DNA of 64,000 bases, from positions 78,597,163-78,661,162 of the forward strand of contig NC_057826.1 of assembly GCF_910594005.1 (NCBI RefSeq), in the 5' to 3' direction. The notes under the pieces were generated by a model. The model was not told the DNA's origin. It saw only the letters and a list, made by a program, of their open reading frames with translations, and ran no database searches. Origin of the DNA: Cervus elaphus (Eukaryota > Chordata > Mammalia > Artiodactyla > Cervidae). The position numbers and the translations under genes are program-made. Each line of letters begins with the position of its first letter. Position 1 is the stretch's first letter. This document shows, one piece after another, positions 43,425 to 54,769 of this stretch.

Positions 43425-44049
43425 CTTCATGAAAAATGTGGGTAAGACACATTGTAAAAAGGGCTTTGACCCCTCCCCCAGGGAAATGAGTGTCACAATT
43501 ATAAAATACAAATATTTTTAACCTATTGGCCTTGGACAATTGCCACATTCAAGCCACTTGGTTTTGGTTCTGGAAGAGGGTGTGTAAAACGCACGCAAAC
43601 AGCTCTGTGAGGGAGCCTCAAATCTGTTTCCTTCGACGTTGCCTGTGGCAGAAATTTACATTATCCCTTCGGCCCGCTTCAAAAAGAAAGCTCTACTTCC
43701 CAAGAGGCTAAATTTTTAAAAATCCCTCGACTATAAAAATTTACCAGTTCTTAAAATGTGATAGCAAAAAGAAAAAAAAATCTCTATAAATTTGGCTGGA
43801 AACAGTTGTACACGGCCATCCTGCTTCTCAACTTCTTGGTATATTTAAAACCTTGACCAGGAAAAAGAAAGAGGAAGAGAGACAGAAAAAGAAATGGGGG
43901 AAAGCGCACATTCCCCTTAGCAACAGTTTCCTCACCCCAGCACTGCCACAGATCTCTATTTTTTAAAAAACTTGAATACACACACAAGATTAAGGAGAAA
44001 AAAAATGGAAAAAGGATACCCGAAGGTCGTATGGCTCTTTGTATTCGTG

Positions 44050-44270
44050 TGTGTGCAAAAAGGAGGACTCGCGGAGCCCGAGCCGGCAAGCCCCGCCCCT
44101 CCCCGGACGCCAGCCCGGATTGGCCATTGGCGGCCGCGGGGCGCCCCGCCCGCGAGCACACGCGCAGCGCCCGAGGCGCGGGCCCCAGGGGGCCCCTAAG
44201 GGCCGCTCGACCCCCGACCCCGGCCACCTTCCGCTCCGACCCGGGCGACCTGGTTGGCACCTTCCGCACT
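44050..44270 (-). promoter_or_regulatory. CpG island, candidate C14orf93 promoter (distal)
   Basis: The block is very GC-rich. On the minus strand two overlapping CCAAT boxes (GCCAATGGCCAATCC, about 44118-44132) are followed by GC boxes (GGGGCGGGG) about 25-40 bases downstream, the classic order for a minus-strand start near 44.05-44.08 kb. It lies about 10.4 kb upstream of the C14orf93 start codon. Confidence 0.5.
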
Positions 44271-44876
44271 TCTCTCCCCTTCCTTTCACTTTTCAGCCTC
44301 CTCTCACCCTTTCCCATGTTTTTTCATCAGTGAACCCTGGCCCTTGTCACCATAACAATCCAGTAAGCGAGCACCTTCTCTGACAGTTTGCTAAATTCGG
44401 TTAACTAGTCAGTAAAATTCTAGATTGGGATTAAACATCAGGCAGCCGGTGTGTGGGGCGAGTTCCACCCAGGTGGAACTCTCTGGGTCTTGTCGGTTAA
44501 TAACCCTTCCACCTTTAAATGAACCTTCACACACGTATGTGGCCTCCTTCAGGTGAAAGGCAAAGTAGCCTTACACTTCTGGTGTGGTTTTGCTCAATCT
44601 TCTCCCCCAATTTTTTCTCTATTTGGTTAACACTGCATTCTCAAGAACCTAAATGGTCCCCCTTTACCTCCTGCATGAAGACCTGGTTGCTTATAACTGC
44701 ATTATAAACCACTCATAATCTGCAGGTCCTAAGCCCCTGTTTGTACTTATTTCCCACTGTTCTTACTTCTTCACTCCTGTAATATTCCTTTGCTCACGTG
44801 GTCTCATCTGCCTGGAGTAATGCCTGTCTCTTCTTCTCAGACTGTAACCCAGTCCAAGCTCTGCTCGCGGCAGGAT

Positions 44877-45765
44877 AGGCCAATGAATCTGAGAGAGGAG
44901 GTGCTGAGGCAAGGAAGATACTTTAATTGGGGAACCAGCAGACCAAGAAGATGGCATGCTCAGTGTCCGACTCTTTGCGACCCCATGGAATGCAGCACAC
45001 CAGGCTTCCCTGTCCATCACCAACTCCCAGAGCTTACTCAAACTCATGTCCATTGAGTCGGTGATGCCGTCCAATCATCTCATCCTCTGTCATCCCCTTC
45101 TCCTCCTGCCTTCAGTCTTTCCCAGGGTCAGCGTTTTTTCCAGTGAGTCAGTTCTTTGCATCAGGTGGCCAAAGTACTGGAGCTTCAGCTTCATCATCAG
45201 TCTTTCCAATGAATATTCAGAACTGATGGTAGGCTAGCGCCTCAAAATAACCATCTTATTGGGGGCTGGATGCCAGGTTGTTTTATAGATCAGAGAGAAG
45301 CAATGAGGAAAGTCAAAAGGCAGAATAGAAAGGGAGATGCAGTGGGGAAGTTAAGGGAAAGGGTCTTCAGTCTTGCAAAACATCTCCAAGGGAATGTCCA
45401 GCCTTCAGAAGGGGTGAGTTAATCTCTTCTATTCAAAGGTGGGCAGGGACAAGCTATCTCTCCCTGAGGTGAACAAAGGCACTTTAGTTTACAGTCAAGC
45501 AGAGGGGCAGGATCCTCCAGACAAACCATTGAGTAGTATTGTAATAGTAAAAGCAAGTCAAAGAAATAGTTTCCAACATGGAGTCAGAATTTGCTTCCCC
45601 CCTGCAACAAAACTAGTCAGTTTTTATCCATTCTTCAGCTGTTTGAGTCAACATAGACCACTTCCTTCTCTCTTCTATCAGCATGATCTTCATGTTTACT
45701 TAGGTTAGCAGCGCTTAACCCCACCTTGTTTGTTTCCCATATTTTAGTAATTTCACACTAGGAAA
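44877..45765 (-). mobile_element. LTR/ERV-like fragment split by BovB
   Basis: The flanks of the BovB piece at 44958-45232 appear to form one element: gaggcaaggaagatacttta then agcagaccaagaagatgg on one side, and ccatcttattgggggctgga with catggagtcagaatttgctt on the other. I recall this pattern from ruminant endogenous-retrovirus LTRs read in antisense. No viral protein frame is present. Confidence 0.4.
44958..45232 (-). mobile_element. BovB LINE 3' fragment
   Basis: This is the reverse BovB terminal region, from the gtccgactctttgcgacccc end to about attcagaactgatgg. It is inserted in LTR-like sequence with similar gatgg-a-gct flanks. Confidence 0.85.
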
Positions 45766-45963
45766 CTGAGGATCATCTCTTAAACTTTTTTCCATTCAGG
45801 AGATTAAAAAAAATTTTTTTTTAAACTGCAGCAGCTGGTATAATTATAGACATTTAGTAAGCACCGAAAAAAAAAATCATTTATAATTGAGTGAATTTTT
45901 TTCCTAGCTAAACAAAGATCTTGAAACTCAGATCCCACAACAAAAATTTGCCTTCTTTAGGAA

Positions 45964-46206
45964 CAGTTCAATGAGCACTTACTGTGCAGGGATTGTTATG
46001 AACACTTTACATGTGTTTACTTATTTAATCTCCACAGTTATGGGGAGGTACTCATTATCCTCATTTTATATCAGTGGATGAGACTAAGACACCACGAGGT
46101 ATAATAATTTGACTAAGGCTATATAGCTAGTAAGAGATAGACCTGGAACATGAATTCAGAAAATCTAGCTCCATAGACCAAGTTCTTAACCGTTATGCCT
46201 CACTGG
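45964..46206 (+). mobile_element. MIR SINE
   Basis: The full core is visible: a gagcacttactgtgc segment, a cctcattttatatcag segment, ctatatagctagtaag and a taaccgttatgcctc end. This is a near-complete ancient MIR. Confidence 0.75.
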
Positions 46207-46381
46207 CTCAACAGTACAGGTTTAAAAATTATTGTTATCTGATTTCATCCTCACAACATTCCACAAGACAAATGGCCTGAACGCTTCTAAAATATCAATG
46301 TAATGAAGTCACACACAAAGGTGAAGGGATTGTTCTAAATTAAAGGACAATAAAGAGACATATCCAGAAGATAGCAAAGGA

Positions 46382-46454
46382 CAGGGAAGCCTGCCTGGTG
46401 TGCTGCAGTCCATGGGGTTGCAAAGAGTCACACAGACTTAGTGACTGAACAACA
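46382..46454 (+). mobile_element. BovB LINE tail fragment
   Basis: A 73-base terminal piece runs from agggaagcctgcctggtgtg to gtgactgaacaacaa. Confidence 0.7.
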
Positions 46455-46579
46455 AAATGCAAAATGTGATCCTTGAATCTGGGTCAGGAAAAAAAACTAT
46501 AATGGACACTATTGGGATAATGGGGGAAAACTGAATATGGGAGATGAAATATATGAAATTAGATAACATGATTGTATCA

Positions 46580-46715
46580 GCAGTGAACAGGCAGGTTATT
46601 GGCATCCCCATGTTATAGGAAACAGAGGATCAGAGAGAGGTTACTCAGGTCTCATAGCTTAATAGATGACTGACCTGGACCCCGAGACATCTGTCTCGTT
46701 CAGCCTCCCAGTGCT
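46580..46715 (+). mobile_element. MIR SINE fragment
   Basis: The segment aaacagaggatcagagagag with the downstream tcatagcttaatagatgac part matches the middle of a MIR. Confidence 0.5.
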
Positions 46716-47094
46716 GAAATGCTTCCTCCATTCACTGTTGGTTCTCAAAGTCCAGGATGTTCTTGATACAATTTGCTTCCCAGCAGAAAGGCCTATTACC
46801 TCCAAGCGTTTTTTTTCACCCTAGCAGCACTCTGGCTTATACAACAACCCAGGCAACAACTGTGCCTATTATATGAAAATAAGGTTGCATTTGCTTATAT
46901 TCTTAAGGGTTATAGACTTTCTCTGTTTCCTTTCCCATGTTTTCCATTAATTATTTCCTGCCAGCCAGGAAATCACTGGGAATACATTTGATAGGAATAT
47001 ACTAGAACATCTCATATCCTCAAGTTGTACAGGTGATCATTTTCAAAAATGTTAGGATAAAGGGAAAACAGAATTGTTTACAACAATTATTATA

Positions 47095-47310
47095 GCCAAC
47101 ATTGAGGGTTTATTTAGGTGCTAGTCACTCTACTTCACTTAATCCAGTCTATGAGATAAGTACTAATATACTGCCTCTTTTACTAATAAGAAAACTAAGA
47201 CTTAGAGAGGGAAGGTGTTATATATCTCAGGGTTACTGAGCTCATTAAACAGTGGAGTCAGAACTTGATTCCAGGTCTTCTGACTCCAGGGCCTGTGTTC
47301 TTGGTCATTC
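47095..47310 (+). mobile_element. MIR SINE
   Basis: A diverged MIR core carries aactaagacttagagaggga and ends tctgactccagggcctgtgt. Confidence 0.62.
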
Positions 47311-47511
47311 ATTAGTCTCTGACTAAATTGCAATCCACTCTGCCTTGCTATGTTATCCTCTTTTGCTTTCATTCTCAGTCCACGAAAGAGAAATCTGTCT
47401 TCCCTCTGATTATCAATAGAATGTTAATAACCCCCATACAACATCCCTTGGGATATATCTTTAATTATGAGTGTATTTATACAAAGATCAGAGTTAAGAT
47501 GGAAAAACCAT

Positions 47512-47629
47512 TTTCTCTTTTTTGCCCACGCCATACAGCATGTGGTATCTTCGTTCCCTGACCAGGGATTGAACCTTGCCTCCTGTAGTGGAAGCAGAGT
47601 CTTAACCACTGGACCGCCAAGGAAGTCCA
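47512..47629 (-). mobile_element. CHR-type SINE
   Basis: The reverse CHR copy ends accactggaccgccaaggaa, with the B-box in accagggattgaaccttgcc. Confidence 0.78.
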
Positions 47630-48300
47630 GTCATTTCTTTTTAAGTTTCTTTTTTTTGCCCCTATGGTCACAGGGGAATCTTTGGTAGAAAGTTCAAGTA
47701 AACCATTTTTGTGCTCTTAGGTAATAAGAATAGGGAGAAAATGCACCGTTTTCATCTAATTACAATTTAAAATTCTAAAGCACTTGAGATTTCAAATGTT
47801 AAACTTCACAGATGACTTGTCGATTGAGGAAAAGCTACTTATTTAGCTTTGAATCAAGCAGATCTCTTTAGTATTTTAAGCTGTTTCTGTTTAGTGAGAT
47901 CCCAAAGGGGCCCCTCCATACAGTGAAATCTAGCTTCTCCTGGCACGAGGCCGGGAAGCTGATTCTAACAGTCATTCATCAGCACACGGAGAGCATTTTA
48001 GAACAGCAGTAGAAGGAAATCCAGAGTCGGCTGGGGCTGTGTCCTCAGAGACACTGGAGAGGGAAGAGTCTCAGAGTGTTGAGATTTGGAGAAATGGCAG
48101 GTTACGGAAAGGTGGAAGATAATGCAAAGGAAAAGAGAAGGAAGACAGGCAGAAGGACACAGCACTCAAGGAAGAGTGAAGAAAGGAGTTATGTTGTAGC
48201 AGGAGTGAGAGTCAATTAGGTTTTCAAAGAAAAAAGTTATGGATTTGATGAATTGTTAAATGCAAAATAAACAGTATAAACAGCTGGGATTGTCTTCCTT

Positions 48301-48522
48301 TCAGTCAGTTCAGCCACTTAGTCGTGTCCTACTCTTTGCGACCCCATGGACTGCAGCATGCCAGGCTTTCCTGTCCTTCACCATCTCCCAGAGCTTGCTC
48401 AGACTTGCATGTCCATTAAGTTGGTGATGCTATCCAACCATCTTATCCCTGTTGTCCCCTTTCCCTGCCTTCAATCTTTCCCAGCATCAGGGTCTTTTCT
48501 AATGAGTTAGTTCTTCACATAG
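48301..48522 (-). mobile_element. BovB LINE 3' fragment
   Basis: This is the reverse BovB terminus, from the tcagtcagttcagccactta end through the ttttctaatgagttagttct segment. Confidence 0.82.
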
Positions 48523-48820
48523 AATATGTAAAAACAAAAAAAGAAAAAATACAAAAAAATTAAAATTTAATAATGTAACAAATTAAAGATTGATAAATGC
48601 AAAGTAAAAGGAGGAAGAGGAAACGAAAGATCAATGTCAGCTAATATAGATAGAAGAAAGGACAGAATGTGAAAAACCAACATTTGCAACCACCAATGCA
48701 AAAAGTGATTCAGTGGATCATCAGTGGATGCTAAAACCAGTGGGTTCAAGACTGTGGGAGAATAGGATATTCCCATGATTTCAAATAATCATTCTACTTA
48801 CTATTAATTTACTGACAGTT

Positions 48821-49019
48821 AATTACAAAGGGCAAATGTACCTTTATAAAGGAGAATAAAGTGAAGTTGCTCAGTCGTATCTGACTCTTCGTGAGCTCAT
48901 GGACTGTGGCCTACCAGGCTCCTCTGTCCATGGGATTTTCCAGGCAAGAATACTGGAGTGGGTTGCCATTTCCTTCTCCAGGAAATTACAAAGGGCAAAT
49001 GTACCTTTATAAAGGAGAA
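48821..49019. repeat. 36-bp perfect direct repeats flanking a truncated Bov-tA
   Basis: Positions 48821-48856 and 48984-49019 are identical over 36 bases (starting aattacaaagggcaaatg). Between them lies a 127-base reverse Bov-tA fragment (48857-48983) that lacks its tRNA head. The duplication is longer than the usual 7-20 bases for LINE-mobilised SINEs. Confidence 0.9.
48857..48983 (-). mobile_element. 5'-truncated Bov-tA SINE
   Basis: This is the body and 3' end of a Bov-tA in reverse orientation, from gttgctcagtcgtatctgac to ttgccatttccttctccagg. The tRNA-derived promoter part is missing. Confidence 0.83.
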
Positions 49020-49721
49020 ACCTAACAGGCACACTTTAGCATCATCAGTAATGTAACAAACTGACATCATGTCCCTTCAGCAGCATTGTAGTGGGAAGTA
49101 TACAATATAACCTAGGCAATATTCTTGCTAAAAATGTTTAACCTGAATCTAATCATCAGGAAAGAATCAGACAAATCCAGATAGCGCAAGACATATGATG
49201 GTCTGTGCTCTTCAAAGTATAAATGTCATAAGAGACACACAAATATGATGACCTATTCTAAATTAAAGGCAACTGAAAAGACATGACAATTAAATGTGAT
49301 GTGTGAGCCTTGATTAAATTCTGGATCAGGAAAAAAAAAGGTATAATGGACATTACTGGGACAGTTGGTGAATTGGAATATAGACAGGATATTAGATAAT
49401 ATGATCATTTAAATTTCTTGGTGTGATAACAGTATTGTAGTTTTGTAAGGGAATATTTTAGCTCTTAGGAGACATATTTAGGGGTAAAATATGATCTCTG
49501 TAACATGATCTCTGTACTTTCAAATGATTCAGTAAATAAGTAAATGGAAAAAAATAAGTAAATGGATGTATATATATAAAGCAAATATGGCAGAATAACA
49601 TTAGTGAACGTATGTGAAGGATAAGTGAGTATTCATTGTACTATTCTTTCAACTTTTCTGAAGTTTTCAAGCATTTCAAAATTTTTAAAAAATAATTGTG
49701 TTTTTTTTTTTGCTTTAGCAA

Positions 49722-50040
49722 GGAGATCAAACCAGTCAATCTTAAAGGAAATCAATCAACTCTGAATATTCATTGGAAGGACTGATGCTGAAGCTGAAGC
49801 TCCAATACTTTGGACACCTAATGCGAAAAGCTGACTCACTGGAAAAGACCCTGATGCTGGGAAAGATTGGGGGCATAAGGAGAAGGGGATGACAGAGGAT
49901 GAGACGGTTGGATGACATCACCGACTCAAAGGACATGAGTTTAAGCAAGCTCCGGGAGTTGGTGATGGACAGGGAAGCCTGGTGTGCTGCAGTCCATGGG
50001 GTCACAAAGAGCTTGACACGACTTAGTGACTGAACAACAA
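49722..50040 (+). mobile_element. BovB LINE 3' fragment
   Basis: This is the terminal 320 bases of BovB, with the ggactgatgctgaagctgaa region, ending gtgactgaacaacaaca. Confidence 0.85.
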
Positions 50041-50605
50041 CATGTAGATTCAACCCTTTCTCAAAACAAGGTTATAGTCTCAAGGACTCTGGGATTCTAT
50101 GATTTATTTTAGGACTCCATTATAACGCTGCAGAAGATTCCAAAGCACAAGTTAATGAACACCACCTAGGATGTCAAAGCATTCTGTTTAAGCAGTGGAA
50201 GAAAAACAAGTGGCACAATGCTAGATTTTGAAGGAAACCAAAACCCAAAGAAAGGTGACTTGTCTCCATTTTTGGGCATAGGGCTTGGTGATACAACTTC
50301 CTCTCTTTCACCAGGAGTCTTTTCCTTATAAAGAGCAAGTCACTCAGGTGCCTGACACCCAGGAACCAGGCTTGGGTATTGGCTAAGCCTCTGTCCATGG
50401 ATTGAAGGGAAAAACAGAATAAAACAAAGTACACTAAGGGAGATAATGTACAGAGCTATACCCGCAGCTCAGTTCTTCAGGGGCTGATCGTATTCTGTCT
50501 GCAACTAATCCTGCAGTTTGAAGACAAAGATAGCAGGACTGCAGGAGCCAGGCAAGGTGGGGATGGGCCGGTATGCTTCTTAAAACTGCTTTCTGTGGTA
50601 TCCAA

Positions 50606-50748
50606 GAGATGTTGGATGGTGTCACTGACCCAATGGACATGAGTTTGGGCAAGCTCCAGGAGATGGTGAAGGACAGGGAAGCCTGGCATGGTGCAGTCCA
50701 TGGGGTCGCAAAGAGTCGGACACAACTGAGCAACTGAACTGAACTGAT
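50606..50748 (+). mobile_element. BovB LINE tail fragment
   Basis: A terminal piece starts tgttggatggtgtcactgac and ends in the BovB tail gcaactgaactgaactga. Confidence 0.82.
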
Positions 50749-50749
50749 G

Positions 50750-53700
50750 GCACCAGTTGTGATCATTTATAAGCAGGGGGTGGCATAACATCTTTTAAAG
50801 ATTCATAAAGCAGGTAATTTTAAGTTGTCTTCATTTAAAAATTAGTAACATTTCATAGTATGTTTCAGAGGAGCAATAATAATATAGGGAGTCATAGTGC
50901 TGAGAAGGGGTAAGAATCACTGACATTAAGATACCATAATGAAATCCTTCATTTATGCATTTATTCATTAAAAATACATTATATTATCTCTACTAAGTAG
51001 CCTGCACCACGCCAGCCATAGGGGAATAAACAAAATGTATAGTAGAGTAAATGCTTAACTGAGAAGGAAGACAGATACCATAAAACAATATGAGACCTTA
51101 CATAGCTGCTCTTGGATGTGACCAAGGTAGTTGAGGATCACAGTTGGGTTCTACTGACTCAAGGCTGATCCACCTTTCTGTGCCTTTTCCCTCTTTGGGA
51201 GGTACTACTTAGAGACGTGGGACTGTGTTTAACCTGTTGTTCTGGTTTAAAATGCACCACTGCTTTCCTTTCTGAAGATGAAGCTGGGAGGGCAGCCTCA
51301 AGACTCAAGGGAAACAAGGTGATTATGAGCTCTTCCACAGAACCCTGGTGCTCAGTGGATGCCCTCTATTCAGACAACACCACACATCACCACTCCAGAA
51401 GAGCTGCGATGAATAAAGGGTCAGTGTGTTCTGTCAAACTCTATGCAGGGGAAGGCTAAGCATGTCTGATGTCCCTGGGAGAGCGGTGGCTGAGGCTAGG
51501 CTGGGAAAACAACTGCAGTAGGTATAAAAATATCCCTTTGATTTTGGTCCCTTGTGGGCTACACAAATTCCCATGTGGACCTGCTTATTTCCTTCTTACT
51601 GGAAGTGCCTGCTATTCCTGTCTTCCTGGGAGCTTGTGTTTCTTCCTCCTTTCCATTTGAATAGCCTTTGTCCTGACCTGTGGGCGTGTATGTTGTGAGG
51701 TGAGTGGCCAGGATGTAGGAAGGTGAGGGGAGAGAAGCCCTCTTTGTGTGCCTAAAAATAAAATGTTAAAAAGGTACTGGGGAAAAAAGAAGGTGCTGAA
51801 TCTGTGACCCTGCCTCACTTATGCTGCTGCTTCTCACGAGAGAGGTTTCTCCTCTCCCGTCTACCTGGCTGGCTTGAGAAGGTGGTTCTGAGAGAGTGCC
51901 AGCCTTCTTGCCAACCTTGCACAAGGAGTGGAGACACAGAGATTCTTGCGGAATGTAAGTGACTGTGACAGCACAGGGCCAGCACACAGAGGCACGTGTT
52001 CATTATGTATGGCTGGAGAAATTATCTGTCTCCAGGGGGACATGTTTCACTGTGCATTAGCTTCTCGCCGCTTCCTTCTTCCCCGTTTCTCTGCCCACTC
52101 TCTTTATCACTGTCCTTCTGAGGCTCCCTTCCCACTCCCTGACCCCCCCATTCACAGTTCGGCTCTGCCCATCAATGTCTCCATCCATCTTCTCTGCCAC
52201 GTCCCCGTCTCCCTCTCCTCTTTGCTCAATCTCCCTCTTGCTGTCCAGGAGTCGCTTTTCTGTTTCTGTCTCCCATTTGTCTAGTTTTTTTCCAGCTCCC
52301 TCTCTCACATTCCATCTGTGCTTCCCTCTGTAATACCAGCTTTTTGAGTACCCTGAAGCTAGCGATAACCTTTTCTTGTTATATTAAAGTCCATCAGCAG
52401 CACTTGGTTTATTGATGGATTAGTTTTTACTTAAATTCTGCGAAGAAGGGAATTTTTATAAAGTGAGAGCAGAGAGAAAACATGAAATCAAGCAAAGGAA
52501 CAACAGAAAGAAGGGGCAGCCTGAGAGGATGGGGTGGGGGGGAGGAGGGGAGGCATCAGAAGGGGTTGAACTGACATTGCCTTATTATATCCTTTTAAAT
52601 AAACTGGTTTGGATCTTCATGGTTGATGACAGTTAAGTCTGGATTATAAAGGGTTAAGCACCAAGTCAAGCTTGGTGCCTAACTCAGAGGCAGAGCTTCA
52701 GGGAGAAAGGAGTTGGGTTAAATAAACCCAAGAAGCTGACGTGGGTAGAATTTCTTCTGCCTGACCCATTAACAACTGCGAATGGGACATTTTAGAAATG
52801 GTTTTTATTGAAGTGCTTCAGTGGGGCATAGCCCCGAGAAGCCAGAACTTGGCTCTGAGGCCAGGCCTGGGGTGCGCTGCAGAGATGTGGACAGTCGGCT
52901 GCTGAGGGGGTGGGGGGTGGCCTGGGTCAGGCAGGAGGTTGCCAGCAGCTGCTGATAAGGGCAGTTCTGATGAAGGTTTGCTCTCTCATCTTGCCCGCTA
53001 TAATTAAAGCTTTCCCAATATGATCTGACTCCATAAAGGGAAACTAGAATTTAAAAAACAAACAAAAAAATCCCCCAAACAGCAGAGATGCTTAGTTGCA
53101 ATATACATATGTTTTAAATCATAAAGCTCTTAATCCTATCTTGAGGTCACTGCTACTGGTCAGTTTCCAAGCATCTTATCTGTTAGAAGCCTGGCAGGAG
53201 GGGCTCTTAACTAAACAATTAAAACCAACAAGAATGAAACACCTAACTGTACCCACCAAATTAGACACATGCATGTAAACTGCCACTGACCCCACCATCC
53301 TCCTTCTGGGGGGAACTGCTACCCCGGATTCCCTCCCTTTTCTCACCTGACCCTTCCATCCCACCTCGTGCTTCCCTCCCCTGACAGACCACGTAGAACT
53401 CATGGACCAGAATAAATCAGTTGTTTTATTTCCCCTCAAAGGATGTAACTTTCCACTCCCCAAATGACTCTGACAGTTTTCTCATTTGCTAGCTGAGGAG
53501 GATATCAAGAGACACCGACCTTCTGGTTTTGCCTAAAGAGGGAACACTCAGTAACTATTATGCTTCAGTCCCTGATTTGCTTTAACTATGCCCTTCTTCC
53601 CTCCCTGCCCTGTCCTTGCTTACCTTCTCACCATCCCTCTTGAACATTCTACTCACCCAACAGGGCACGGCTGCTTCCTGCCGCCCTCCCTTGCCTGGTA

Positions 53701-54570
53701 TGGTGATGCTATAAGCCACATCTGTCTTCAACCCCACAGCACTCCCTGCCAGCAAAAGAAAGCGTGGGGCCTCTGAGTGTTTTGCTCCCTATTTAATCAG
53801 ATTAGTCCCATCACCTACCCTGAGGAGTCAGATTTTGGTGTTACTGAGCTATCTGTGGAAGGAGGAGAAATTGTCAGACATCACTTAAAAAGCCCTGGCC
53901 CTTGGATGCCTGGGAACTGCCGGGAGAAATTAATCTTCCCGCTATTTAAGGCAATTTCTTTTCCATCACCCTTTGTCAAGAGGATTGCACTGGGAAATGA
54001 ATCTGATGGGAGTCCCTGAACTGGTACACTTCACTCAACAGCATCTCTCAGATGCTATGCAGCATCCATCATCCCCATGCAAACAGACTCACAGCACCAC
54101 AAAGCCAGCTCCCTACCAGTCATAGCAGCAAGAAACTGCCAACATCGAATGGGTGTCACTGGGTCTAGAGACTTGCAGCTTTCCTCTACCTCTGCTCTGC
54201 TCTTTCCAGAAAACCTACCATAAGTGGATCTCTTCCATTAAGCTACTCTTTTATCCAAAATCCAGGAAGGCAGAGAAACAAGGGTATGCAAGAATACAGG
54301 ACTCTAGGATGTTTCTTGCCTCAACAGGACTCTTCCAGTGCAGAATATGTGTTAAATTGAACAGCTAGACCACTGCAAGTCAGGTGTGGGATAGCAACAG
54401 GACAAGGGCAGCCCTACTTCAAGACTCTTCTCTCCAGACTCAATTTTCTTTCATGGGCTGAGCCGAGGGACTCATGCTCTCTGGGGTCAGGGTAGATTTC
54501 CAATCTTCAACTCTTTTCACCTTCCAGGTTACTTCCCAGGGCAGGTATTTTCAAATTATGCTCCTTAGGT
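50750..54570. other. Intergenic between C14orf93 and PSMB5, no gene recognised
   Basis: Mostly unique sequence, without recognised interspersed repeats. No conserved coding frame, splice-supported exon or structural RNA was found. Distal regulatory elements are possible but not shown by sequence alone. Confidence 0.4.
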
Positions 54571-54576
54571 TATCAA

Positions 54577-54762
54577 GGGGCTTTCTTTGTGGCTCAGCTC
54601 GTGAAGAATCTGTCCCAAATGTGGGAGACCTGGGTTCGATCCCTGGGTTGGGAAGATCCCCTGGAGAAGGGAAAGGCTACCCACTCCAGTATTCTGGCCT
54701 GGAGAATTCCATGGACAGTCTATGGAGTCGTGGAGTCAGACACAACTGAGCAACTTTCACTA
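54577..54762 (+). mobile_element. Bov-tA SINE
   Basis: This is a near full-length Bov-tA from gggctttctttgtggctcag to ctgagcaactttcact, slightly shortened near its end. Confidence 0.83.
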
Positions 54763-54769
54763 GGGTACC

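Noticed and set aside
43784..44383. Several frames around the distal CpG block
   Set aside because: They are low-complexity Arg/Pro-rich peptides from CpG-rich DNA, with no homology recognised.
52655..52680. Small inverted repeat caccaag/cttggtg
   Set aside because: A seven-base stem is expected by chance and has no terminator or RNA-gene context.
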